This document shows, in pieces, positions 33,077-40,306 of a stretch of DNA of 40,306 bases. The notes beneath the pieces were generated by a model. It was not told the DNA's origin, ran no database searches, and saw nothing but the letters and a program-made list of their open reading frames with translations. The position numbers and the translations under genes are program-made. The stretch covers positions 1 to 40,306 of the forward strand of contig JADCEN010000080.1 in assembly GCA_020250175.1 (NCBI GenBank). The letters are read 5' to 3'. This stretch comes from Rhodobacter sp. GTDB lineage: Bacteria > Pseudomonadota > Alphaproteobacteria > Rhodobacterales > Rhodobacteraceae. Positions within the stretch are counted from its first letter, which is position 1; each line of letters begins with the position of its first letter.

Positions 33077-35506
33077 TGCGATGCCGAGGAAGAACCGCCC
33101 GGCGCTGGTGCGCTTGTGCTGGATCCCCGCCACCTCGGCCTGGACGCGCTGGACGAAGCCGTTGATCGCGGGGATCTTCTCGGTCCTGAAGCCTTCGGCC
33201 AGCGCCCAGGTCTGAAACCGCAGATGGGCGTCGCGGGTGGCGAGCATCGGGCCGCCGTTCACGATGGGCTGCACACGCACGCAGGCGTCGATCCAGGCCA
33301 GCACCGGGTCTTCGCCCAGCACCCAGTCGATCAGCGCCGCTCGGCAGCTTTGCGGGATGGCGAAGCTGCGCTGGCGGATCAGTCGGGCCGCACCCTGCAC
33401 CGCCCAGGCCAGCAGCAGGTCGGCTTCTTCGGAGGCGATGCGCTTGCCGATATCCTCGATCCGTTCCTCGAGGGGGATGGTGCGGGTGAAGGGGATCAGC
33501 AGCAGGCGGCGCTGCACGCCCCGGTCCACGCCGCCCTTGAAGCTGGGCAACTGGTTCGCGGCAAAGAGGTTCTGGGCCACCGAGCGGAACTCGACCCGGC
33601 TCTTGTAGACGTCGCGGCCCTCGATCGGCTCGCCGGTGACGACGGATTTGAAGATGTTGGACGCGATGGCCTCGGAAGACAATTCGTCGGAGGCGTTCAG
33701 GAGTTTGCCGACCAGCCCGATGACATGCCGTTCATCGCCCATCTTGGCGGCGGGGACGGAGCAGATGGCGCTGGGGGGCAGGAGGCCGCGCGCGAGATCG
33801 AGGATCTGGCTCTTGCCGTTCTCGGCGGTCTTGCCGTGCAGCACGACCGCGCGGGGTTGCAGCAGGCGCGTGGCATAGCCCAGCGCGGCTGATCCGCAGA
33901 TCTCGGCCAGCAGATCGCATTTCGCCTGCGCTTCCGGGTCGCCCTTGAAACTGCCGGTCAGCAGGCGGCCAAGCAAGGACCCCTCGGGAGGGATGCCGGA
34001 GGCACCGGGCTGCCAGCGGCCGGGCAGGGTGTGGCGGAAGCGGTGCGCGCGATGGTGCGGTTCCAGATGGGGTGTGCCGCTGGCATCGAAGCGGATGAAG
34101 CCCGAGGTGCAGTTGATGCCCGGGGGCGGGGCATCGAAGAAGCCCGGCTCGGCGCACAGCGCAGCACATTCGTTCAGGACGGAGTTGACGCGTGCCTGGG
34201 TCAGCTTGACATTCGCAGGCTCGCTTGCAGGTGTCTCGAAGCCCGCCCCGTCATAGGCATGGACGGGCAGACGCAATTCGTGATCCGGGATTGCCGCCCA
34301 ATAGCTGCCGCCATAGCGCCAGAACGCGCCTTCGGCATGAACGATGCGGCCATGGCGTTCGGTCAGATCCTCACGCACGCGTTTCGCCATCTCCACGTCC
34401 GATCCGATGGAGAGGCGCTTGCGGCCGGTGTCGGCCTGGTCGGGGCGGAAGGGCTCGGCACCGGCGATCCGGTTGCGAATGGCGTCCTCGCTCTCGCGCT
34501 GAAGCATATCGTTGAAGTCCTCGCCCTCGGGCGGGGTCGCGATCAACACCCTCAGCCCGCGCAGGGCAAGGGCGGTGGCGGCATGGATGATCTGCCCCTC
34601 GGCCCTGCTGCCGGGTGCGTCGCCATCGCGGGCGAGGATCACTGTCGCCTTGTCGGGGACGGGCGCGCGGGCGATGTTCGAGATGCCGAGGCAGGCCCAG
34701 ACCTCCTGACCGGTCGCCTGCCAGACCGACAGCGCGGTTTCGACACCCTCGCAGAGCACCAGTGGTTCACGCCCGGGCAAACGGACGGCGGAGCGGTCTG
34801 CCCAGCCATCGACGGCCTTGTTGGTGCGCTTCACCGGATCGAGCGGGGCCTTTTTCCCTTCGGGCGTCAGATAGACCTGCTGGATCGCCAGCACCTCGCC
34901 TGCTGCATCGGTGGCCAGTGCCACCATCGCGCCATACCGGCCATAGGCGTTCCGGCGAAAGCGGATGCAGTCGGGCGGCGGGGCGGTGATCCCACGCCCG
35001 CGCAGATAGGCGAGGGCCGGTGTACCGTCCAGGCGTTCGGTCTGACGGACGATGTCCGCAACCTTGGTGGCGCGCTCGGCCTCGGACAGGTCACCAGGCC
35101 GGGCCGAGCCCGGGGCAGGGGAGGCGGCCAGTCTGGCGGTCCACGCGTACGGCAGGACCGGTTCGCCAAGCCAGTGCCGCGCCCTGTCCCATGCGGACGT
35201 CTCGTCCAGCCCGAAATGATGGCGGATCAGTTCCAGCCCTGCCCCACCGGTTCCGGCCTCGTGGTCATACCAGCGCCCGGCGTCCTTGCCCGCGATTTCT
35301 ACCGCCACGCTGCCTTTGGTTCCGAAGCGCAACTGCTGCGCGGTGGACAGCTCGCGGTTCGGGGTGCCCAGCAGGGCGATGGCGAGATCGGCGATCCGGT
35401 CGTTCAGCAGGTCCGCCAGCCGGGCCCCGGACACGGCGGTGCTTGCGTGGGATCTGCGGGCAGGCGGAACGTCGGTGAACTCTGGCGGATGGCCACGCGC
35501 GGTCAT
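33062..35506 (-). CDS. Phage/satellite primase-helicase (Toprim + D5-type)
   Basis: 814 residues. The N-terminal half has a primase-associated zone and a Toprim domain (LVLCEGVETALSVW with Glu near 253; ILARDGDAPGSRA). The C-terminal half is a superfamily 3 D5/P4-type helicase, with Walker A GKTAENGKS (Lys about 565), Walker B-like KLLNASDELS, and sensor region RSVAQNLFAANQLPSF. Such proteins prime and unwind at the origin of phages, satellites and integrative plasmids. The family members of this size normally contain both halves, so it looks complete. It lies downstream of an AlpA-like gene on the same strand, and its 3' end runs into the symmetrical iteron array. Confidence 0.9.
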   Translation of the reverse strand: MTARGHPPEFTDVPPARRSHASTAVSGARLADLLNDRIADLAIALLGTPNRELSTAQQLRFGTKGSVAVEIAGKDAGRWYDHEAGTGGAGLELIRHHFGLDETSAWDRARHWLGEPVLPYAWTARLAASPAPGSARPGDLSEAERATKVADIVRQTERLDGTPALAYLRGRGITAPPPDCIRFRRNAYGRYGAMVALATDAAGEVLAIQQVYLTPEGKKAPLDPVKRTNKAVDGWADRSAVRLPGREPLVLCEGVETALSVWQATGQEVWACLGISNIARAPVPDKATVILARDGDAPGSRAEGQIIHAATALALRGLRVLIATPPEGEDFNDMLQRESEDAIRNRIAGAEPFRPDQADTGRKRLSIGSDVEMAKRVREDLTERHGRIVHAEGAFWRYGGSYWAAIPDHELRLPVHAYDGAGFETPASEPANVKLTQARVNSVLNECAALCAEPGFFDAPPPGINCTSGFIRFDASGTPHLEPHHRAHRFRHTLPGRWQPGASGIPPEGSLLGRLLTGSFKGDPEAQAKCDLLAEICGSAALGYATRLLQPRAVVLHGKTAENGKSQILDLARGLLPPSAICSVPAAKMGDERHVIGLVGKLLNASDELSSEAIASNIFKSVVTGEPIEGRDVYKSRVEFRSVAQNLFAANQLPSFKGGVDRGVQRRLLLIPFTRTIPLEERIEDIGKRIASEEADLLLAWAVQGAARLIRQRSFAIPQSCRAALIDWVLGEDPVLAWIDACVRVQPIVNGGPMLATRDAHLRFQTWALAEGFRTEKIPAINGFVQRVQAEVAGIQHKRTSAGRFFLGIAVTQG

Positions 35507-35575
35507 CGGCGCGGCACCTTCCCGGTCCCGGAGGTTTCCGTGCGTTCCAGCATGGCACCGGACCAGCGCGCGTCA

Positions 35576-35821
35576 TCATTCGGCATTTGCAGCGCCTTCC
35601 TGCGCCTCGATCCATGCGATGAGCTTGCTCTTGCGGGCACAGATGACGTTGCCGATCCGGAACACCGGCAACCGCACCTTGGCGTCGCCCGCATAGTGGT
35701 AGACCTTGCGGCGATGCTTCTCGTTGCCGAAGACGAAGACGGCGATCGCCTCCGCGCCGTGGAGCAGGTCGTCCCCGAGGGTGGCCGTCTCTGCGCCGGT
35801 CGTGTTGCCGAAGGGCTTCAT
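35576..35821 (-). CDS. AlpA/excisionase-like small DNA-binding protein
   Basis: 81 residues. The central part, KVYHYAGDAKVRLPVFRIGN then ARKSKLIAWIEAQE, has the winged-helix layout of excisionase and AlpA proteins, where a V-x-R-x-G segment precedes a helix ending in W-I. In satellites such proteins control the integrase and prophage excision. Its ATG overlaps the TGA of the upstream gene (ATGA at 35818-35821), so translation is coupled. The call is by fold resemblance; it could also be a general small regulator. Confidence 0.65.
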   Translation of the reverse strand: MKPFGNTTGAETATLGDDLLHGAEAIAVFVFGNEKHRRKVYHYAGDAKVRLPVFRIGNVICARKSKLIAWIEAQEGAANAE

Positions 35822-36564
35822 GGATCAGTCTTTCGCTTTCGGGGTTGGATCAGGTCCTGAACGAAGTGGGCCGAGCGGCCCTGCAGCAGGTGCGAGGCCT
35901 TGCGGACCCGCATGCTGGCGTTGATCGTCGCTTTGCTTTCGAAGTTGCCCCGGGCGGCCATCGCGACCCGGTACAGCTCTCCGAGCTTCGCGTAGCGATC
36001 CGGTGCGAGGCCCTCTTTCAGGCTGGCCCGGCCCCGGGAAGAACCCAGCGCCCAGGGGATGGGCATGAAGCCCTCCTTCAGGGCCATCCCCAGCAGCTGA
36101 TCGGTCTGGCCCAGGGCCGCCTCGGGCAGAGCCGCGGTCATGATCTCCGGAACCTTGAGGAACAGGAACTTCCGGTCCACCAGCTCCAGTTGCCAGTCCA
36201 TGTCCGACGCCCGGATCAGGATCTTCCCGCTGGACGCTGGCGTTTCCAGCCTGAGAACCGCAGTCCCCACCAAAGCATCCCAGATGCCGCCACGTATCTT
36301 TCCCATCGCATCCGCCACAATCCGGATGTTCCAGGCGAAGTGCTCGCCCATCGCGGCGGCAATCGACGCCTTCAGGACGTCCTCTTCCGGCCATGTCCGG
36401 CGGAACCCGCCATGGTCCTTGGCCACCTTCTGCGCCCGGATCGCGCCTGCGGCCTGCAGGACGCGCAGGCTGGGGACCGGCATGCCCGAAGCCAGGGCGG
36501 CTTCCGCATCGCCGTACAGGACCGACGCATCGGCTGCCGGACCGTCCTGTTCCGTCTCTGGCAT
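35818..36564 (-). CDS. Putative regulatory protein of the satellite
   Basis: 248 residues. The N-terminal 75 residues (MPVPSLRVLQAAGAIRAQKV, then FRRTWPEEDVLKASIAAAM) resemble a MerR-type winged helix with a following dimer helix. The rest (LRLETPASSGKILIRASDMD onward) is unassigned. It is the first gene of the minus-strand operon and is divergent from the integrase, the usual place for a regulator. An overlapping ORF in another frame starting at 36583 was rejected because this frame joins the operon by an ATGA overlap. The ribosome binding site is only a weak GGGA. Confidence 0.65.
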   Translation of the reverse strand: MPETEQDGPAADASVLYGDAEAALASGMPVPSLRVLQAAGAIRAQKVAKDHGGFRRTWPEEDVLKASIAAAMGEHFAWNIRIVADAMGKIRGGIWDALVGTAVLRLETPASSGKILIRASDMDWQLELVDRKFLFLKVPEIMTAALPEAALGQTDQLLGMALKEGFMPIPWALGSSRGRASLKEGLAPDRYAKLGELYRVAMAARGNFESKATINASMRVRKASHLLQGRSAHFVQDLIQPRKRKTDP

Positions 36565-36697
36565 TGTCGAATTTTCCCATCATGGATGATGCCTTGCACA
36601 GGGTACATTCTGTTGCAAGTGCACTTGCGTGGCCTTATATCAACTTGTGACGGGCTTTGACAAGCCGTCCCAATCATTCCGGAAGTGAGGAGAGGCC
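36565..36697. promoter_or_regulatory. Divergent control region with a palindromic operator candidate
   Basis: This 133-bp interval separates the integrase (plus) from the regulator operon (minus). GCAAGTGCACTTGC at 36615-36628 is a perfect 14-bp palindrome, and an imperfect dyad (ACGGGCTT / AAGCCGTC) lies at about 36651-36669. Dyads between divergent phage promoters usually bind the element's regulator. No clear -35/-10 pair could be assigned. Confidence 0.5.
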
Positions 36698-37801
36698 ATG
36701 GCGACCATCCGCAAACGCACGCTGCCTTCCGGGCTGATCCGCTGGCAGGTGGATTTCACCGACCAGACGGGCAAGCGGCGGTCCAAGCTCTTTCCGCGCC
36801 GCAAGGATGCCGATGTCTATCTGGTCAAGGTCCGCTCGCTGGTCGCCAACCACACCTATCTGGCCGATAGCGACAGCACGACGGTGGCCGGGGCCGCCAA
36901 AGGCTGGCTCGACCATTGCGAGGTGCGCTGCAGGACGGGGCGGCGGATGGAACGCTCGACCCTGCGCGGCTACAGCGACTACGTCCGGCTGCATCTGACA
37001 GCACCCGGTGTCGGCCTCGGCGACAAGCTGATCGCCCAGCTGACCCGCCGCCATGTCAACGAACTCCGCGACCGGCTGCTCCTGAAGGGCCGCTCCGAAC
37101 ACCTGACCCGCCGCGTCCTCTCGGTGCTGAAGCTCATCCTCGACCACGCCATCGACAACGGCCAACTGTTCACCAACCCCGCCCAGGGCGTCCGCATCAT
37201 CAAATCCAGCCGGATCGACCACAAGGCCCCGGTGCCGTCGAAAGAGGCGATCCGCGCGCTGATCGAAGCCGCCGACGAGGACCTGAAACCGCACCTGATC
37301 GTCTCGGCCCTCGGCGGCCTGCGCGCCTCCGAACTGCGCGGCCTGCGCTGGCAGGACGTTGACTTCGACAGGGGCTTCCTCCACATCCGCCAGCGCGCCG
37401 ACGCCTACAACCAGATCGGCGAGCCGAAATCCCGCGCAGGCTTCCGCGACATCCCCGCCGGACCCATGGTCCTGAATGCCCTGCGCCGCTGGAAACTCCG
37501 CTGCCCCAAAAGCGACCTGGGACTTGTCTTCCCCGCCCCCCAGGGCGGCATCCTCCAGCACACCCGCACCCAGAACCGCTTCCGCAAGCTGCAGGAACAG
37601 GTCGGGGTCACCCTGCGCTGGCACGACCTGCGCCACTTCGCCGTGTCGCTCTGGATCGAGCAGGGCTTCTCCATCAAGGAAATCATGACCTTCGCCGGCC
37701 ACTCCTCCATCCAGATGACCATGGAACGCTACGGGCATCTGTTCCCGTCACCAGACCATCAGAAGGCCATGGCCATGGTCGAGGCGAGACTGATGGGGTA
37801 A
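36698..37801 (+). CDS. Tyrosine recombinase (phage-type integrase)
   Basis: 367 residues. An N-terminal arm-binding region (ATIRKRTLPSGLIRWQVDFT) is followed by a SAM-like core-binding domain (about 60-165) and the catalytic domain with Arg209 (GLRASELRG), His309-x-x-Arg312 (HDLRH), His335 (GHSSI) and Tyr345 (MERYGH). All active-site residues are present. GGAGAGG stands just before the ATG. It reads away from the rest of the satellite genes, so the attachment site would be expected in the following 250 bp or on the far side of the element. It is a different subfamily from the integrase at 537-1766. Confidence 0.92.
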   Translation: MATIRKRTLPSGLIRWQVDFTDQTGKRRSKLFPRRKDADVYLVKVRSLVANHTYLADSDSTTVAGAAKGWLDHCEVRCRTGRRMERSTLRGYSDYVRLHLTAPGVGLGDKLIAQLTRRHVNELRDRLLLKGRSEHLTRRVLSVLKLILDHAIDNGQLFTNPAQGVRIIKSSRIDHKAPVPSKEAIRALIEAADEDLKPHLIVSALGGLRASELRGLRWQDVDFDRGFLHIRQRADAYNQIGEPKSRAGFRDIPAGPMVLNALRRWKLRCPKSDLGLVFPAPQGGILQHTRTQNRFRKLQEQVGVTLRWHDLRHFAVSLWIEQGFSIKEIMTFAGHSSIQMTMERYGHLFPSPDHQKAMAMVEARLMG

Positions 37802-37992
37802 ACTGTAGCCATGACTTGGAATCCGGAACAGACCCTTGCGGACTTCGAAACCGTCGCACGACTGGCAGGTGTGACGTCGGTGTTCTCCACCGGGCAAAAG
37901 GATCTCAAATGGCCACTGCGAGCCAAAACAGCCATTCGACCTGACCATGGCGCGTTTGGCCACCCCTCCGGAGCATTGACGCGATCGGCCCT

Positions 37993-38029
37993 TTGCGGTC
38001 ATCCAGTCGGTGGACCTGGATGACCGCAA
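37993..38029. repeat. 14-bp perfect hairpin beyond the integrase
   Basis: TTGCGGTCATCCAG (37993-38006) and CTGGATGACCGCAA (38016-38029) form a perfect stem with a 9-base loop in the gap between the convergent integrase and AI-2E-family genes. No T-run follows, so an intrinsic terminator is unlikely. It could be an element boundary or a factor-dependent end site. The rest of 37802-38057 shows nothing recognisable. Confidence 0.5.
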
Positions 38030-38057
38030 TGGCGGCCAAATTCAGTCGTGGCGATCG

Positions 38058-39164
38058 TCAGATCGCCTCGGGCTTCGTCGTGTCACCTGACGCGCCAAAT
38101 AGAGTCCATGCTACCAGGAGCTCGTAAAATATGGCAAGGACAACAGGTCCGAGGAACAAGCCGATCATTCCGTGGCTGATGGTGCCTCCGATGACTCCCG
38201 CCAGCACCACGAGCGTAGGGGACTTGAGCCCACGCCGGATGACGATGGGTTTCAGCAGGTTGTCCATCAGGAGGATAACCACCGAAGCTGCCGTCACGAT
38301 GAGGGCAAGCGACGTTGACTGCGTCATCCATGACCAAACCAGAAGCGGCAGCAACACCGGCAGGGGGCCGATCTGCACCAATGACAGGACCAGTATCCCG
38401 AAGGCGATAAGGCCGGCCATCGGGACGTCTGCCAGCAAGAGAACGACGCCTGCAATCAATGCCTCAAGGAAGGCCAGTCCGATCACGCCTTGCGACACCG
38501 ACCTTATGGTTGCACCCGCCATCTCCACCAGAGCCGCCCCACGGGGCGCGACCAGACGGCTGGCGAACAGGCGTGCCGCCTCGACGATCTTCGGTCCCGG
38601 TTTGTAAAGGAACCCGGAAATCAGGATCGCCAGCAGGAACAGTGCCACATCGCCGCTGATGGACGTAAGCCGTGCGGCAAAGGCCGCTGCAGTTGCCCGC
38701 GGCTCGGTCCAGATGGTGCGCAATGCGGCTTCAAGATTGGTCGATGCAAGCGTCCAGAGGTTGGCGATCCCTTCATCGACGATAGGCCAGCCCGCAACCC
38801 CGGGTGGCGGGGGGGGAATGAGGAGCGTGCCTGCCTCGAATGCGTTGGCTATGCCAACAACGCTTTCGACCAAGTTGGTTGCCAGCAAGGCGATCGGGCC
38901 CGCGATGACTGAAAACAGGCCCAGGGTCAGGGCCGCCGCCGCAAGGCCCCGCCGCCCGCCGAAAAGCCTGACAAGCCGCACGTAAACGGGGTTCAGCGCG
39001 ACCGCCAGGATCACGGACCAGATGGCGATCCCGACGAAGGGAAGGACTAGCCCGATGGACCAATAGGCAAACAGCCCCAAGAACGCGAGCCGGATGACCC
39101 GGTCTGTCACCCGGTTGTCTTCGACGTCGTGGGCGGCCTGTGGTGCTGCGATGGCAGGTTTCAC
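38058..39164 (-). CDS. AI-2E / PerM-family transporter
   Basis: About 368 residues with seven or eight hydrophobic helices in the AI-2E transporter family pattern. The N-terminal helix pair is LAFLGLFAYWSIGLVLPFVG and IAIWSVILAVALNPVY. The C-terminal family signatures are LLPLLVWSW, LMDNLLKPIVIRRGLKSPTL and GGTISHGMIGLFLGPVVLAI. The family exports or exchanges small molecules or ions; the substrate cannot be inferred. GTG 39164 was selected because GGGAGG lies just before it and the start follows the upstream stop by 5 bp. The extra 26 codons of the open frame overlap the neighbour. It is the last gene of a three-gene minus-strand operon. Confidence 0.88.
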   Translation of the reverse strand: MKPAIAAPQAAHDVEDNRVTDRVIRLAFLGLFAYWSIGLVLPFVGIAIWSVILAVALNPVYVRLVRLFGGRRGLAAAALTLGLFSVIAGPIALLATNLVESVVGIANAFEAGTLLIPPPPPGVAGWPIVDEGIANLWTLASTNLEAALRTIWTEPRATAAAFAARLTSISGDVALFLLAILISGFLYKPGPKIVEAARLFASRLVAPRGAALVEMAGATIRSVSQGVIGLAFLEALIAGVVLLLADVPMAGLIAFGILVLSLVQIGPLPVLLPLLVWSWMTQSTSLALIVTAASVVILLMDNLLKPIVIRRGLKSPTLVVLAGVIGGTISHGMIGLFLGPVVLAIFYELLVAWTLFGASGDTTKPEAI

Positions 39165-39169
39165 GGCTC

Positions 39170-39850
39170 TCACCCTCCCAGAGCAAGGGCCACGGCCACC
39201 AGGACAAGGCCGACCCCGACCATCGAGACGCCCACCTGCCACGCCCGGCCCCAGTTACGGCCCAGCGACCAGCCGGCCAGGAACAGCAGCGCAATGGCGA
39301 CGGCATGCGACGTCCAAAGCGCGATCTGCGGGTCACGGAACACGATGAAGGGAATGACAACCGGAAGGGTCCCGACGAAGACAAGAAGAAAGACCGCCAA
39401 GGCCGCCAGGTAGTCGTCTTTGCCAAGCCGTGCGGCTGGGCCCATATCGGGAAGCGAGGCCAGGTGGCCGCGGATACGGTCCAGATCATCGGCAGTCATA
39501 ACCGGCACTATGACCTGGGGCAGGGCCCCTGCGATGACGGACCGCGCCTCTTCCTCGGTCCTCGCACTGCGAACCTCGGCCAGCGTCCGGGCACCAAGCG
39601 CCCGCTCTCCCCGGGTGGACAACAGGTACATGACGGCGTCGATCAGGCCCCAGGCAAGATTGCAGCCAAGCGCCGCAATCAGCATGACACGCACCTCGAT
39701 CCGCCCCGCCTCTGCCGCGTTGAGCGAGGCGGTAAATGTCAGCACCATGATCAGACCGAAGAGAAGCTCGGTCGCCCGCGACACCGGGTCAAGCGCATGG
39801 CGCATCTTTTTTGGTTGCGCAGGTTCCTGAGTGAGGCTGACAGTGGTCAT
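39170..39850 (-). CDS. VIT1/CCC1-family-like membrane protein
   Basis: 226 residues with about five hydrophobic helices. The N-terminal section (LDPVSRATELLFGLIMVLTF, then GCNLAWGLIDAVMYLL) and the C-terminal helix pairs (LAALAVFLLVFVGTLPVVIP, HAVAIALLFLAGWSLGRNWG) resemble the VIT/CCC1 iron-manganese transporter superfamily. The central cytoplasmic part is shorter than in ferritin-like fusions, and metal-binding residues typical of eukaryotic VIT1 are not evident, so transport substrate is uncertain. The start overlaps the stop of the upstream Ca2+/H+ antiporter gene (ATGA), showing translational coupling in one operon. Confidence 0.75.
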   Translation of the reverse strand: MTTVSLTQEPAQPKKMRHALDPVSRATELLFGLIMVLTFTASLNAAEAGRIEVRVMLIAALGCNLAWGLIDAVMYLLSTRGERALGARTLAEVRSARTEEEARSVIAGALPQVIVPVMTADDLDRIRGHLASLPDMGPAARLGKDDYLAALAVFLLVFVGTLPVVIPFIVFRDPQIALWTSHAVAIALLFLAGWSLGRNWGRAWQVGVSMVGVGLVLVAVALALGG

Positions 39851-40306
39851 GTCGCGGGCGGCAGGATGTAAAGCGACACTGCAAAAATCGCGTAGACCAT
39901 CAGGACGACCACCCCCAGAAACCAGGCCGACCGACCGCCCGTCGTCAGGATGGACGCGGTAAGTGCTGCGATCAGCATCATGATCATGGCCCCTGGCCAG
40001 AAATCCAGTGCCATCGGCTCTGGCCCGATCACATAGCTCAGCAGGACAAGGACAGGGGCGACGAACAGTGCGATCTGCGATGCGCTGCCAAGCGCGATCC
40101 CGACGCTCAGGTCAAGCCGGTCCTTACGCGCGGCCGAAAAGGCCGTGGCGATCTCTGCCGCTGCTCCGTAAGCGGCGGTTCCAACCCATTGAATTGATGT
40201 GTTCCTGACGCGTGGCGAGCCTGCGAGAAGGTCTGCGTTAGCAGATGGAGGTTTGGCATGGCGGATGGTGGCGATGGATTCGTGGGCCGTTGCGAGGTGG
40301 TTGAGC
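39847..40306 (-). CDS. Ca2+/H+ antiporter (CaxA/ChaA type), C-terminal part, probably interrupted
   Basis: Reading from the right edge, the frame reaches the family sequence EIATAFSAARKDRLDLSVGI, ALGSASQIALFVAPVLVLLS, then two more transmembrane helices and the end YILPPAT. This is the last third of a CaxA-type cation exchanger. The expected acidic GNAAE-like motif is only partly matched (GAAAEIATAF). Upstream of about 40,180 the peptide (PRVRNTSIQWVGTAAYG) no longer looks like a membrane helix of this family, so the gene appears to be broken or fused near there, perhaps by an insertion sequence that extends beyond the window. The frame stays open to the edge, so this cannot be settled here. 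Confidence 0.6.
   Translation of the reverse strand, partial: LNHLATAHESIATIRHAKPPSANADLLAGSPRVRNTSIQWVGTAAYGAAAEIATAFSAARKDRLDLSVGIALGSASQIALFVAPVLVLLSYVIGPEPMALDFWPGAMIMMLIAALTASILTTGGRSAWFLGVVVLMVYAIFAVSLYILPPAT

Noticed and set aside
34031-35860. 609-codon plus ORF opposite the primase-helicase
   Set aside because: High-GC antisense frame; the minus strand has Toprim and Walker motifs in correct order.
37811-38023. 70-codon plus ORF after the integrase
   Set aside because: No ribosome binding site, ends inside the hairpin at 37993-38029, and no recognisable content; could not be supported.

Overview
The window is high-GC DNA that looks alphaproteobacterial, most likely Rhodobacterales. 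The clues are codon use, GGAGG-type ribosome binding sites, a 3' fragment of an initiator tRNA, and IS21/IS66/IS5-type remnants. It is mostly accessory DNA: two integrase-bearing elements flank a large locus of exported caspase-like proteins, with what looks like ordinary chromosome at the far right.

Region 1 (1-10,550) is a small defence-type island. A P4-type tyrosine integrase (537-1766) is followed by a PLD/SNF2 helicase (1942-5073), a type ISP-like DNA methyltransferase with a specificity domain (5087-8566) and an AIPR-like protein (8810-10168). It ends at a tandem array of 10-bp units and a 3' fragment of initiator tRNA-fMet (about 10,447-10,494), the expected scar of integration into a tRNA gene, followed by a rho-independent terminator. 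Base composition changes sharply inside the methyltransferase, over its target-recognition part.

Region 2 (10,600-12,900) is an insertion-sequence graveyard: an IS66-like C-terminus and two decayed IS21-like copies facing each other.

Region 3 (13,050-30,650) is the most unusual part. It encodes four intact caspase-like (peptidase C14/metacaspase fold) proteins and one broken one, nearly all with N-terminal export signals. Three intact ones are WD40 beta-propeller-caspase fusions (14, 7 and 7 repeats) and one is a caspase-beta-helix fusion with five near-identical 46-residue units. Each WD40-caspase gene is preceded by a different partner: two paralogous periplasmic proteins, a DUF4384-like periplasmic protein, and a small membrane protein beside the pseudogene. 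Between the modules lie two apparently cytoplasmic proteins of unknown family, a single-pass membrane protein and an OmpA-like protein. The WD40 units are almost identical in DNA, and their differences concentrate in a few codons on the predicted binding face. I infer an envelope-located, diversifying recognition-protease system; its function is unknown.

Region 4 (30,700-37,800) is a phage-satellite-like element. It has a tyrosine integrase, a divergently transcribed regulator/AlpA-like/primase-helicase operon, small genes and a truncated ParB-like gene beside an IS5-like remnant. Next to the primase end lies an almost perfectly symmetrical inverted iteron array around an AT-rich core, a strong candidate replication origin.

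Region 5 (38,050-40,306) looks chromosomal: a minus-strand operon of a Ca2+/H+ antiporter C-terminus (apparently interrupted near the window edge), a VIT-family-like membrane protein and an AI-2E/PerM-family transporter.
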